A stretch of DNA of 36,935 nt, taken from Pirellulaceae bacterium. Lineage in GTDB: Bacteria; Planctomycetota; Planctomycetia; Pirellulales; Pirellulaceae. The stretch is from the NCBI GenBank assembly GCA_025459265.1, contig JALOQX010000014.1:1-36935 (forward strand), read 5' to 3'. The notes beneath the pieces were generated by a model that did not search any database, was not told the origin of the DNA, and saw nothing but the letters and a program-made list of their open reading frames with translations. Below are positions 1 through 6,023 of this stretch, in pieces (within the stretch, counting starts at the first letter, position 1; every line of letters begins with the position of its first letter). Made by a program: the position numbers and the translations under genes.

Positions 1-255
1 TCACCAACGCTACCCGGCAAAGACCCCGTCACGGCGGACCAGAAGACGCGCACCGCATGCACTCCCGCACCACGGTACCGATCCTCCCGCGGTACATTCC
101 CTTGCCCCCAATTCCCTTGCCCCTCTCTCCGCGACCCGCCAGCGACCGCCGCCAACCAGTTCCCAATGCCTGGACGCGTACCAGTCCCGTTCGCTCGTGC
201 TTCACCCCCCTCCACCATTCCAGCAGAACCGCCCGACAAGAGTCCCGATTCGTTT
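1..255 (+). repeat. Island repeat, copy A (cut by window edge)
   Basis: First of four same-orientation copies of a long interspersed repeat. It enters already inside the unit, at the segment reading ACGGCGGACCAGAAGACGCG (31-50). It continues through the doubled block ACATTCCCTTGCCCCCAATT then CCCTTGCCCC (about 93-123), a segment like CCGCCAGCGACCGCCG, and a tail matching the GCGTACCCGTGCCGTTCGCT region of copy B. Similarity fades around 210-255. The left half, including the left inverted arm, lies outside the window. No gene is read through it; the short frames here are shadows. Confidence 0.75.
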
Positions 256-372
256 GTTCGGCGTCCAATTCTACCAAGACCGCCCGGGAAGCGGTGCCAA
301 ATGTCCCTATCCCCCTTTGGATCGTTCCCCTCCGGACCTTTCTGCGAACTTCACGGCACTGTGGCGGATCGA

Positions 373-822
373 CTAACCTGGCAACAACGAATTGGCTGCC
401 AATTCCAGCTCGGCGTTCTCGCCGTCGAATCTCGCGGTGAAGTAGTCCAGACAGCCGCCGTGACCGAGGACGATCACCTCGTCGTCCGGCGAGCCAAAAT
501 CGACAAAGCCGACCGTGGTGCGCCAGCGGATGATCTGGTGGCCGTCGCTGACTTGAAACTCGACGTCGCCGTACGAAATGGTCAACAACTCGCCGGTGAT
601 GCCAGCCGCTTGACTCGTGGTGTCGCGGTCCAGGACCACGCCCAGCACCTCGCCCAGCGACAAGGGCAGCAGCGTCTCGTCGGCACCCGTGTCGACCAGC
701 GCATCCCACCGAGCGCTCACACGTGGCCCAGTAATCCGAACGCTGATTACCGGGCGCAAAATCAGGCGGAAATCAGATGTTCCGGGGTACTGGCTGATGT
801 ACTGACGATACGGGAACTTCAT
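373..822 (-). CDS. Retropepsin-like aspartyl protease family protein
   Basis: Codes for 149 residues. Near residue 45 it has the hallmark of single-domain retroviral-type aspartic proteases: ALVDTGADETLLP, with the catalytic Asp in DTGAD. Downstream is a hydrophobic strand pattern (VIVLGHGGCLDYFTARFDG) fitting the second half of the fold. Such proteins act as dimers, one Asp per subunit, and no signal peptide is visible, so a cytoplasmic role is inferred. The start ATG overlaps the stop of the upstream DUF5678-like gene in an ATGA arrangement, implying translational coupling. The pair sits as a module between two copies of the island repeat. The natural substrate is unknown; a processing or toxin-like role is speculation. 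Confidence 0.8.
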   Translation of the reverse strand: MKFPYRQYISQYPGTSDFRLILRPVISVRITGPRVSARWDALVDTGADETLLPLSLGEVLGVVLDRDTTSQAAGITGELLTISYGDVEFQVSDGHQIIRWRTTVGFVDFGSPDDEVIVLGHGGCLDYFTARFDGENAELELAANSLLPG

Positions 823-1031
823 CGGCCACCCACAAAGCGGACGTCCGATCGGGGAACTTTTTCGAACACGGGATCGTCGATCCGCTGATCACGCACCTGC
901 TGCCACACTTCGGCCAGGCGATCCGCAGACGCGACAATCCGCGAGTGGTCGCTGGTCCACGCCACCCACTTGCCGGAATACTCTGTAGGAACCGCATCGT
1001 CAGCAGCTAAAGCAAGAGATCTTGTCGGCAA
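819..1031 (-). CDS. DUF5678-like small protein, partner of the aspartyl protease
   Basis: Codes for 70 residues. The core EYSGKWVAWTSDHSRIVASA, then an acidic/basic helix and a C-terminal DPVFEKVP stretch, follow the pattern of the small DUF5678 family (YxGKWVA...VVASG...DPVxxKVP). I recognise the family by this pattern; its function is not known. The TTG start at 1031 is chosen because a near-perfect Shine-Dalgarno, AAGGAGGTG, lies six bases upstream of it. No ATG is available that would keep the conserved core. The stop overlaps the protease ATG, so the two genes form one operon. Such pairs occur near toxin-antitoxin genes, but an antitoxin role is only an inference. Confidence 0.75.
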   Translation of the reverse strand: MPTRSLALAADDAVPTEYSGKWVAWTSDHSRIVASADRLAEVWQQVRDQRIDDPVFEKVPRSDVRFVGGR

Positions 1032-1035
1032 CGGA

Positions 1036-1067
1036 CACCTCCTTCAGGCGAGATCAACCGAATTATA
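1036..1067 (-). promoter_or_regulatory. RBS and -10 box for the DUF5678/protease pair
   Basis: On the minus strand AAGGAGGTG (1044-1036) lies just before the TTG start and is almost fully complementary to the 16S 3' end. A consensus TATAAT (1067-1062) lies about 30 bases upstream of the start. No convincing -35 box is seen at 16-18 bases, so promoter strength is uncertain. The RBS decides the non-ATG start. Confidence 0.55.
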
Positions 1068-1156
1068 TCAACTTGGCCAAGAGACCGGGAGACAAGGACA
1101 TCCGCCGCCAAGGACCGGACGCCACCGCCAGCAACCGTCGTCGCAGTCCTTGGAAT

Positions 1157-1522
1157 GGGGCAAGGGAATTGCGGGCAAAGGAATGCGCGGCGGGGGAATT
1201 GGCCGCTGGGCGATGTGATCGGACGTGCCCGATCGGGCCATGTGGGATTGAAACGTGTGGCGTCGCTCGGCAAGCGTTACCCGGCAAAGCCCCCGTCACG
1301 GCGGACCAGAAGACGCGCACCGCATGAATCCGCGCACCAGGGCACCGCTCCTCCCGCCATACAATCGCTTGCCCCCAATTCCCTTGCCCCTCTCTCTCCG
1401 AGCCCCGCCAGCGACCGCCGGACACCACCTCCCGCTGCCCGACCGCGTACCCGTGCCGTTCGCTCCGGCTATATAACCGCTCTTCGTTCCGGTAGTGGTG
1501 AGAAGAGAGTCCTGACCGTTTT
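1157..1522 (+). repeat. Island repeat, copy B (near full length)
   Basis: About 365 bp. The left arm GGGGCAAGGGAATTGCGGGC (from 1157) is the near-perfect inverted match of the right-hand block TTGCCCCCAATTCCCTTGCC (ending near 1390). The middle contains the shared segments TCGGACG..CGATCGGGCCATG, TTGAAACGTGTGGCGTCGCTC and GTCACGGCGGACCAGAAGAC. The right tail, GCGTACCCGTGCCGTTCGCT to GGTAGTGGTGAGAAGAGAGT, is shared with copy D. It separates the protease module from the BrnT-like module. No transposase or convincing ORF lies inside. Confidence 0.8.
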
Positions 1523-1572
1523 GGTAGCCCCGGAAAAAGCCCTGCCTCCTGGTCCCCCTTCGCGCGTTCAAC

Positions 1573-1600
1573 TTGCCGCCGTGCACCGGATTGATAGAAT
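1573..1600 (+). promoter_or_regulatory. Putative promoter of the BrnT-like operon
   Basis: TTGCCG (1573-1578) and TAGAAT (1595-1600) are separated by 16 bases, ending 21 bases before the toxin ATG. A GAGG ribosome-binding site follows at about 1613-1616. Predicted by eye only. Confidence 0.4.
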
Positions 1601-1621
1601 GGCGGCTGACGCGAGGATCCG

Positions 1622-1861
1622 ATGCCCTACTACTTCTTCATCTGGACCCCAGAGATCGTTGAGCACTTGGCGGAGCACGACGTTACTCCCGAGGAGTTCG
1701 AGGAAGTCGTCAGCAGTCCCGACTGGGAGGATCGAAGCCGATCGACGGATAATCGTCTCGTGTTCGGGTCGACGTCGGACGGACGCATTCTGTGCTGCGT
1801 GTTCAAACGGTGTGACGAAGATACGATCGAACCCGTGACGGCGTACGACGGGGGAGAGTGA
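1622..1861 (+). CDS. BrnT-like toxin of a type II toxin-antitoxin pair
   Basis: Codes for 79 residues. The order of features fits the BrnT family of RelE-fold ribonuclease toxins. An N-terminal strand (YYFFIWTPE) is followed by a helix carrying IVEHLAEHDVTPEEFEEVV. Next come a charged strand region with RSTDNRLVFGSTSDGR and a final strand ending PVTAY. BrnT is known as a ribosome-independent RNase neutralised by its downstream partner; activity here is inferred. The ATG is preceded by GAGG five bases away and by a plausible promoter. The stop overlaps the start region of the next gene, giving the toxin-first order usual for brnTA. It lies between repeats B and C. The C-terminus is divergent, so it could be a relative outside the strict BrnT family. 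Confidence 0.7.
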   Translation: MPYYFFIWTPEIVEHLAEHDVTPEEFEEVVSSPDWEDRSRSTDNRLVFGSTSDGRILCCVFKRCDEDTIEPVTAYDGGE

Positions 1862-2241
1862 TGATGGAATTGACACCCGAGCAGGAAGAACAGGTGCGAC
1901 GGGCGCGTGCCGCCGGCTCACGACGGGTGACGTTGCAATTCACTCCAGAGCAGAGGGAGCGATGGCAGTCCGCCGCCCAGCAGGAGCTGTCCGATAGAGA
2001 GGAGAACGTCGCATACTTCCGCAAAGTGACGGCCGCCGCTGAACGCCCTGGTTTCTTTGGTGACCTTCGGAGGGCCATGGCGTCCTCGGGCCGGCCCATG
2101 GACCAGTTGGCCGCGGAGATTGGCGTTGACTCGCAACACCTGTCAGATTTTCGCGCCGGCGACGCGGATTTGCCTGCCGCAGCTTTGGATCGCCTGATCC
2201 ACGCCCTGAGCCTCCGCCTGATGCGGGAGATCGAGGGCTGA
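1858..2241 (+). CDS. HTH (Xre-like) antitoxin partner of the BrnT-like toxin
   Basis: Codes for up to 127 residues. The N-terminal half is highly charged and probably helical, with LTPEQEEQVRRARAAGSRRV and a second TPEQRERWQ segment. The C-terminal half is a helix-turn-helix: MDQLAAEIGVDSQHLSDFRA, then a helix with LDRLIHAL. The HTH most likely binds the operon promoter and represses it, as antitoxins usually do; this is inference. Three in-frame starts are adjacent: GTG 1858, ATG 1861 and ATG 1864. The GGGGAG at 1851-1856 is best spaced for ATG 1864. All three overlap or abut the toxin stop, so the pair is translationally coupled. Classical BrnA lacks this long N-terminal part, so the antitoxin looks non-canonical. 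Confidence 0.75.
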   Translation: MMMELTPEQEEQVRRARAAGSRRVTLQFTPEQRERWQSAAQQELSDREENVAYFRKVTAAAERPGFFGDLRRAMASSGRPMDQLAAEIGVDSQHLSDFRAGDADLPAAALDRLIHALSLRLMREIEG

Positions 2242-2261
2242 GAAGAGGAAGATGCGGTAAG

Positions 2262-2556
2262 GGAATTGCGGGCAAGGGAATGCGCGGCGGGGAAACTGGG
2301 CGTGAGGCGATTTGGTCGGACGCGCGATCGGGCCATGTGAGTTGAATCCTGTGGCGTCGCTCACCAGCCCTTACGCGGCGACCACCCCGTCACAGCGGAC
2401 CAGAAGACGCGCACCGCATGCATCCCCGCACCACGGCATCGCTCCTCCCGCCGCACATTCCCTTGCCCCCAATTCCCTTGCCCCTCTTTCTCCGAGCCCC
2501 GCCAGCGGCAGCAAATGCTGGAAGTCACGACCTGACCCCAAGCACGCCCCTTTGTT
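2262..2556 (+). repeat. Island repeat, copy C (internally shortened)
   Basis: It begins with TAAGGGAATTGCGGGCAAGG and continues with GATTTGGTCGGACG, CGATCGGGCCATGTGAGTTG, TGTGGCGTCGCTCACCAGC and GCGGACCAGAAGACGCGCAC. The inverted right block follows at about 2455-2486. Compared with B and D it lacks roughly 90 bp after CGAGCCCCGCCAGCG, and resumes near GTCACGACCTGACC. It starts about 20 bases after the antitoxin stop and ends about a dozen bases before the PIN toxin stop, so it fills the whole gap between the two modules. Confidence 0.75.
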
Positions 2557-2568
2557 GGTCCCTCTGCT

Positions 2569-3007
2569 TCAGGCCTCTTCGACAGGTCGAGTCCAATCTT
2601 CGACCGTGAGTCCCGGAACTTGCTGGAAATCGCGGAGGTTTCTGTTGATCAATAACGAGCCGCTGGCGAGGGCGATGCTCGCGATTCGAAGATCCAACGT
2701 GCCCAAGCGTCGACAGCCCGCACGAAGCGACGAAAAAACGGCTTGAGCTGCCTCGTCAAATGGGAAGACGTTCATCCGTCGAAAGCAGCGCCGCAGGACA
2801 TCCAGTTCGCGGTACGCTCGCACGATTTGTTCGTCCTTCCGCGCTTTATTCAGATAGGCCAGCCATCCTTGGAACTGCTCGTGGAAACTGACGATCGTGG
2901 CCGCGATATCGTCCGGCGCAAATCGATCAAGCCGCGACGATGTGTTCCGCTTCCGGCCCGTGGCGTTGCAGCAGAGTGAGATGGTCCGTGTCAAGCACAA
3001 CCGGCAT
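2569..3007 (-). pseudogene. PIN-domain (VapC-like) toxin, frameshifted
   Basis: The start is ATG 3007, immediately after the stop of the upstream gene. It encodes MPVVLDTDHLTLLQRHGPEA and then hits TGA at 2929-2927 after 26 codons. The rest of the PIN domain is intact in another frame: RLDRFAPDDIAATIVSFHEQ onward, to LDLRIASIAL and NRNLRDFQQVPG. The first Asp (LDTD), the Glu (SFHEQ) and the later Asps of the PIN metal site are all present, but split across two frames. The total of 439 bases is 3n+1, so either one base was gained or two were lost near GTCGCGGCTTGA. PIN toxins are Mg-dependent RNases. As sequenced, the product is non-functional unless this is a sequencing error. Confidence 0.8.
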
Positions 3008-3250
3008 TCAGGAATCCGCCTTTCTCCTTTGACGGGCTGTCGCCTTGCTCTGCGGCCGGTTTCGTTCCGCCGCCCGCAGTTGGCGGCCAAGACGGACGAT
3101 TTCGTCAAATACCGGGTCGTCGGCGAACGTCCCAAGAATCTGCCGATACCACGGAGACTCCGGCACCTCCAGCAGGCGTGCCTTCAAGTCACGGACGTCC
3201 GCCTCCAATTGTCTGACACGAGCTTCTAAGCGGACAACGGTCGAAGCCAT
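3008..3250 (-). CDS. Antitoxin-like partner of the PIN toxin
   Basis: Codes for 80 residues. The N-terminus is a likely coiled coil (VVRLEARVRQLEADVRDLKA), followed by a linker with PWYRQILGTF and the segment ADDPVFDEIVRLGRQLRAAE. The C-terminus is very basic. Small proteins ending with a DPVFDEIVRLGR-type segment typically precede PIN toxins and act as antitoxins. I recognise the pattern but not a named family. The ATG at 3250 has GGGAGGT seven bases upstream. Its TGA is directly followed by the toxin ATG with no gap, so the two genes would be co-translated. The antitoxin remains open while the toxin is broken, the order of decay expected if the toxin is lost first. Confidence 0.7.
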   Translation of the reverse strand: MASTVVRLEARVRQLEADVRDLKARLLEVPESPWYRQILGTFADDPVFDEIVRLGRQLRAAERNRPQSKATARQRRKADS

Positions 3251-3574
3251 TCAGGGGACCTCCCGAAACGACAAACCATCGCAACTGACTTGTTACCGGT
3301 CCTACGTTCAAACACGCGTTTTCGTTGAGTATACCGCACGCCAGAGCTTCTCCGAATCGCCCATCTGGCACGGTGTCGCCTGGTTGGCCGAAGGGCACCG
3401 GCCAGCAACGTCGAATGCACGAACCGTTCGTCTCGGCCTCGCATGCAAACAGCGTCGGAGGCCGCTCTGCCCTCAGGTGACCGTCCGGCCGCACTGAGGG
3501 TACGGCCACTAAGTAGGTAGTCCCAAGACAAGGAGGCCCACGCCCGTCGTGGAGGGAGATTCTCGGCAGGGAAA
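3251..3574. other. Intergenic, no supported gene
   Basis: About 320 bases between the antitoxin start and repeat D. A TATACT hexamer on the minus strand near 3332-3337 could be a -10 box for the antitoxin gene, but no -35 is clear. An inverted pair CCCTCAG / CTGAGGG lies around 3471-3502. I see no coding signal. Confidence 0.5.
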
Positions 3575-3921
3575 TGGGGCGCGGGAGAGTGGGGCAAGGC
3601 AATGCTCGGTGGAGGAATCGGGCGTTGGGCGATTTGGTCGGACGCGAACGATCGGGGCATGTGGGTTGAAACGTGTGGTGTCGCTCACCAGCCGTTTCCG
3701 GCAAAGACCCGTCACGGCGGACCAGAAGACGCGCACCGCATGCATCCCCGCACCGATTCCGCCATACATTCCCTTGCCCCCAATTCCCTTGCCCCTCTCT
3801 CTCCGAGCCCCGCCAGCGACCGCCGGAAACCACTTCCCCGTGCCTGGTCGCGTACCCGTGCCGCTCGCTCCGGCCTGGCAACCGCTCTTCGTTCCGCTAG
3901 TGGTGAGACAACAGTTCTGAC
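3575..3921 (+). repeat. Island repeat, copy D
   Basis: Near full-length copy. The left arm is degenerate (CAGGGAAATGGGGCGCGGG, then GTGGGGCAAGGCAATGC). The shared core follows: GGGCGATTTGGTCGGACGCG, TTGAAACGTGTGGTGTCGCT and CACGGCGGACCAGAAGACGC. The inverted right block CATTCCCTTGCCCCCAATTC lies at about 3767-3796. The tail CGCGTACCCGTGCCGCTCGC to TAGTGGTGAGACAACAGTTC matches copy B closely. It separates the PIN module from the Rhs remnant and is the last copy in the window. Confidence 0.8.
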
Positions 3922-3961
3922 CCATCGTGTCACAGTTTCGAACACTCAAGCGGCCGAAGGC

Positions 3962-4005
3962 CACTTTCTCAGAAAGTGCAGACCACTACCGGTAGTGTGT
4001 TTTTC
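3962..4005 (+). terminator. Hairpins with a T-tract, weak terminator-like signal
   Basis: CACTTTC TCA GAAAGTG (3962-3978) is a 7-bp stem with a 3-base loop. It is followed by the perfect palindrome CACTACCGGTAGTG (3984-3997) and then TGTTTTT. The orientation suits plus-strand transcription, but no plus-strand gene lies just upstream, so its use is doubtful. Confidence 0.25.
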
Positions 4006-4024
4006 CGAATCCGGCGTTGTAATA

Positions 4025-4564
4025 CTAGGCTCTCCAGAGATCTGGGGGGGCGTCTGAACCACTTCGAGGCACCTCCGGATCCATGCTAAGAGCTGGGAGA
4101 AGCGAATAGCAGGCTAATTTGCACGACAATCGCTTGATTGCGGCTCCAAATGCATTGTTCGCTATATCATGATCAGCATCATCCCGAGTTCCTCGAACCC
4201 ACTCGCAGAAATCCTCGTACGCTCGTCCCAAGGCATTGGTGTACCACTCACCGAAAACTTTTGAGATGCAACAGGACCCGAGACAGTGTTTGAGGGCATT
4301 ATAACGATTGGCGGAGTCAGCAACGCAGCCGGAGTTATCTGCTTCTCCCTTTGCCCATTCCATACAATAACTGTGATACCCCACGACACCAAGCAAGCCG
4401 GTAACGGCCGCCGACATCAGCCATCTGTATTCAATTAGAGCGACGTAACCAGAAGGATCGAATCCCAAAAGAGGCGTATTCTCGACGTATCTGAACAGAT
4501 TCACGTCGTGCGACATGAATCCAGTCGGATCAGTAGACGTGAACCGTCCGGTCTGCAGATCCAA
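4025..4564 (-). pseudogene. Orphan C-terminal tip of an Rhs-repeat protein
   Basis: The 179-codon frame starts at TTG 4564, but the homology begins earlier. Upstream in-frame codons read HRARFLDLQTGRFTSTDP, the classical end of the Rhs core, and the frame is cut by TGA at 4601-4603. NLFRYVENTPLLGFDPSGY then completes the Rhs core motif. The remainder (from about residue 45) is a variable tip: a short hydrophobic stretch, then a Cys-containing region with NALKHCLGSCCISKVFG and a later DDADHDIANNAFGAAI. The His/Asp/NN-G spacing recalls DUF6973-type tips, a tentative match. Rhs proteins deliver such tips as toxins, but here the long YD-repeat shell is absent. This is probably a displaced orphan module left by recombination, not an expressed gene. 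Confidence 0.7.
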
Positions 4565-4616
4565 GAACCGCGCCCGGTGGAGTACGGCAGTCCGTTTCGT
4601 TCAACGCCTGGATCAC

Positions 4617-4641
4617 CACGAAGGACGCGAAGGCACGAAGA
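4617..4641 (+). repeat. CACGAAGG-type degenerate repeat remnant
   Basis: CACGAAGGACGCGAAGGCAC followed by GAAGAG matches the CACGAAGG(A/C)CACGAAGG wording that is scattered in intergenic DNA of many bacteria. It is a short fragment with no gene attached. A related wording, CACGGAG, is seen at 6895-6914. Confidence 0.45.
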
Positions 4642-5088
4642 GCAGCTGCCGGCACCGATTCTACCGAAACGACAGAAAGAAAAGGGACGTCCTGGGATGA
4701 GCCACGCATCGCGGCGAGAGCCCTTGTGATCTCCCCTCCCTACTCGCCAGCGCCGTCAAACGTCTGTCTTCTCTTTCGCTGCTCTTCGTGCTGCTCGGGG
4801 TTTGCCTGCTCAGCCGCCGGCTCCGAGGGATGATACGTACGGTTCCATTCCCACTCAGTTCTCGCCTGACCAGTTGAAAAGCGGGAAATGCGTGCCCCCG
4901 AACGTGGTTGCGGAGCATCAGCCAATCCGCGACTCAACAACGCAACAGGACTCAGGGGTCAAGAATCTCCTCAGGGCCGCAGGCCCGGCACACCCTCTGC
5001 CGGTGGCGCCAGCCACCGGTGAGTAGGCGCATCGGCGACGATCAGGCCCGCAGGGGCGACACAATCAGGCCTGAGACGTGAAATACTG

Positions 5089-5166
5089 GGGTGGCTGGGG
5101 ACGAACGAAGTGAGCCCCCAGCCGCTAAAGAGCTGGGGGCGAGCTAAAGCTCGACCCCAGCCACCC
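5089..5166. repeat. Palindromic intergenic element, copy 1
   Basis: The left arm (5089-5121) begins GGGTGGCTGGGGACGAACGA and ends GAGCCCCCAG. The right arm (5133-5166) begins CTGGGGGCGAGCTAAAGCTC and ends CCCAGCCACCC. The arms are inverted copies with an 11-base spacer, giving a long hairpin or cruciform. The right arm has its own inner palindrome, CGAGCTAAAGCTCG. The arms match those of the elements at 15179-15255 and 17936-18147. All three are intergenic. Confidence 0.85.
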
Positions 5167-5606
5167 AATCCCAAGATTGAGCGTTCACAAAGTAGCGTTG
5201 GCCGACAGCGCAAGGGCCTACCCTGGGATTCGAACAGCGCACCTCCGGCCGTCGAGTCACCTGGTTCCCATCAACCGGCAGGTCGCCGAGACCGCAGCCA
5301 CACCGCGATCCGCGCCGAGCACCCAGTTTCGCGTGACGCCCGGCTGCTACGACACTCAGGACAAACCTGACGCGTGTGCACAGTGACGCTGTTGTGTCAG
5401 TTTACACACGCATTTCCCTGTCACGACAATCGGCTCTCCCAATCTGCCCGTTGTGCTCGGGAGAATGTACCACTCCCATTGTCATTCCGGGCGCTCGGCT
5501 GCCCTGCACTATTGACGCGCGCGTGCTCAACGCAGGAGTTTCTCCAACCTGCCTCACCTGCCGCTGCAAATGTCCCTGTCCCCTTTCAGTCCACAAGTGC
5601 GGTCAA

Positions 5607-5680
5607 TGGGCGATGAGGGACTCGAACCCCCGACCCCCTCGGTGTAAACGAGGTGCTCTAACCAACTGAGCTAATCGCCC
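5607..5680 (-). tRNA. tRNA-Val (anticodon TAC)
   Basis: The minus strand folds as a complete 74-base cloverleaf. The acceptor stem is GGGCGAT paired with ATCGCCC, with discriminator A at 5607. The D-arm is AGCTCAGTTGGTTAGAGCA and the anticodon stem CCTCG/CGAGG. The anticodon loop is TTTACAC, with anticodon TAC at 5646-5644 reading valine GUA and related codons. The T-arm is GGGGGTTCGAGTCCC. CCA is not encoded; the next bases on the minus strand are TTG. Confidence 0.95.
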
Positions 5681-6023
5681 GCGGGATGCCGGCAAGTACA
5701 GGTGACGCGCGGCAGCCAAGCTGTCGGGCCGCAAACCGGCACATGCCCGGCATCGTAACGGGCTGTCTGCCCTCTGGCAAGCCAACCGGCGGGGCCGCCG
5801 CCCGCGCGCTCAGGCAGCGGACGCGCGGCACACGGGTGAATCCCAGCGAGCTTTTGACGGGATGCCACCGCGTGCTCAAGCCAGGTAGAGCGCTGCGCAT
5901 CCTTCGGAATCACCACCCCCTCTCGTCCCGCGGAGACGCGCGGGTCGGAGAACCGGCGGCAGGGCCGCCACGAAAGCTCGGATTGCCGTTGACAAGAACC
6001 CGGCAAACGGCTGTAACGGAGGC
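5681..6023. other. Intergenic region upstream of the exonuclease gene
   Basis: About 340 bases of GC-rich DNA between the divergent tRNA and exonuclease genes. It should hold the promoters of both, but I find no clear -35/-10 pair. No coding signal on either strand. Confidence 0.4.

Larger units (their letters stand above)
4565..5606. other. Long intergenic stretch with decayed sequence
   Basis: About 1 kb without a convincing gene. It holds the broken upstream edge of the Rhs core, a CACGAAGGACGCGAAGGCAC repeat remnant near 4617-4641, and the palindromic element at 5089-5166. At about 5217-5258 a segment GGGATTCGAACAGCG loosely resembles a tRNA T-arm, but no tRNA can be folded. The remainder shows nothing recognisable. 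Confidence 0.5.

Noticed and set aside
1157-1522. Small proteins encoded within the island repeats on either strand
   Set aside because: The frames differ between copies, carry stops at different points and have no conserved start or ribosome-binding site; the repeats are conserved as DNA rather than as protein.
2925-2940. Programmed ribosomal frameshift in the PIN toxin
   Set aside because: No slippery heptamer or following stable structure is apparent at GTCGCGGCTTGA; mutation or sequence error is simpler.
1-3921. Integron cassette array with attC sites
   Set aside because: Copy C contains ATTCAAC on the minus strand, matching one core-site consensus, but copies B and D do not keep it and no paired GTTRRRY site at the right spacing was found. 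No integrase is in view.
5217-5258. Possible second tRNA (T-arm-like GGGATTCGAACAGCG)
   Set aside because: Acceptor, D and anticodon stems cannot be folded around it and the T-stem does not pair; at most a decayed fragment.
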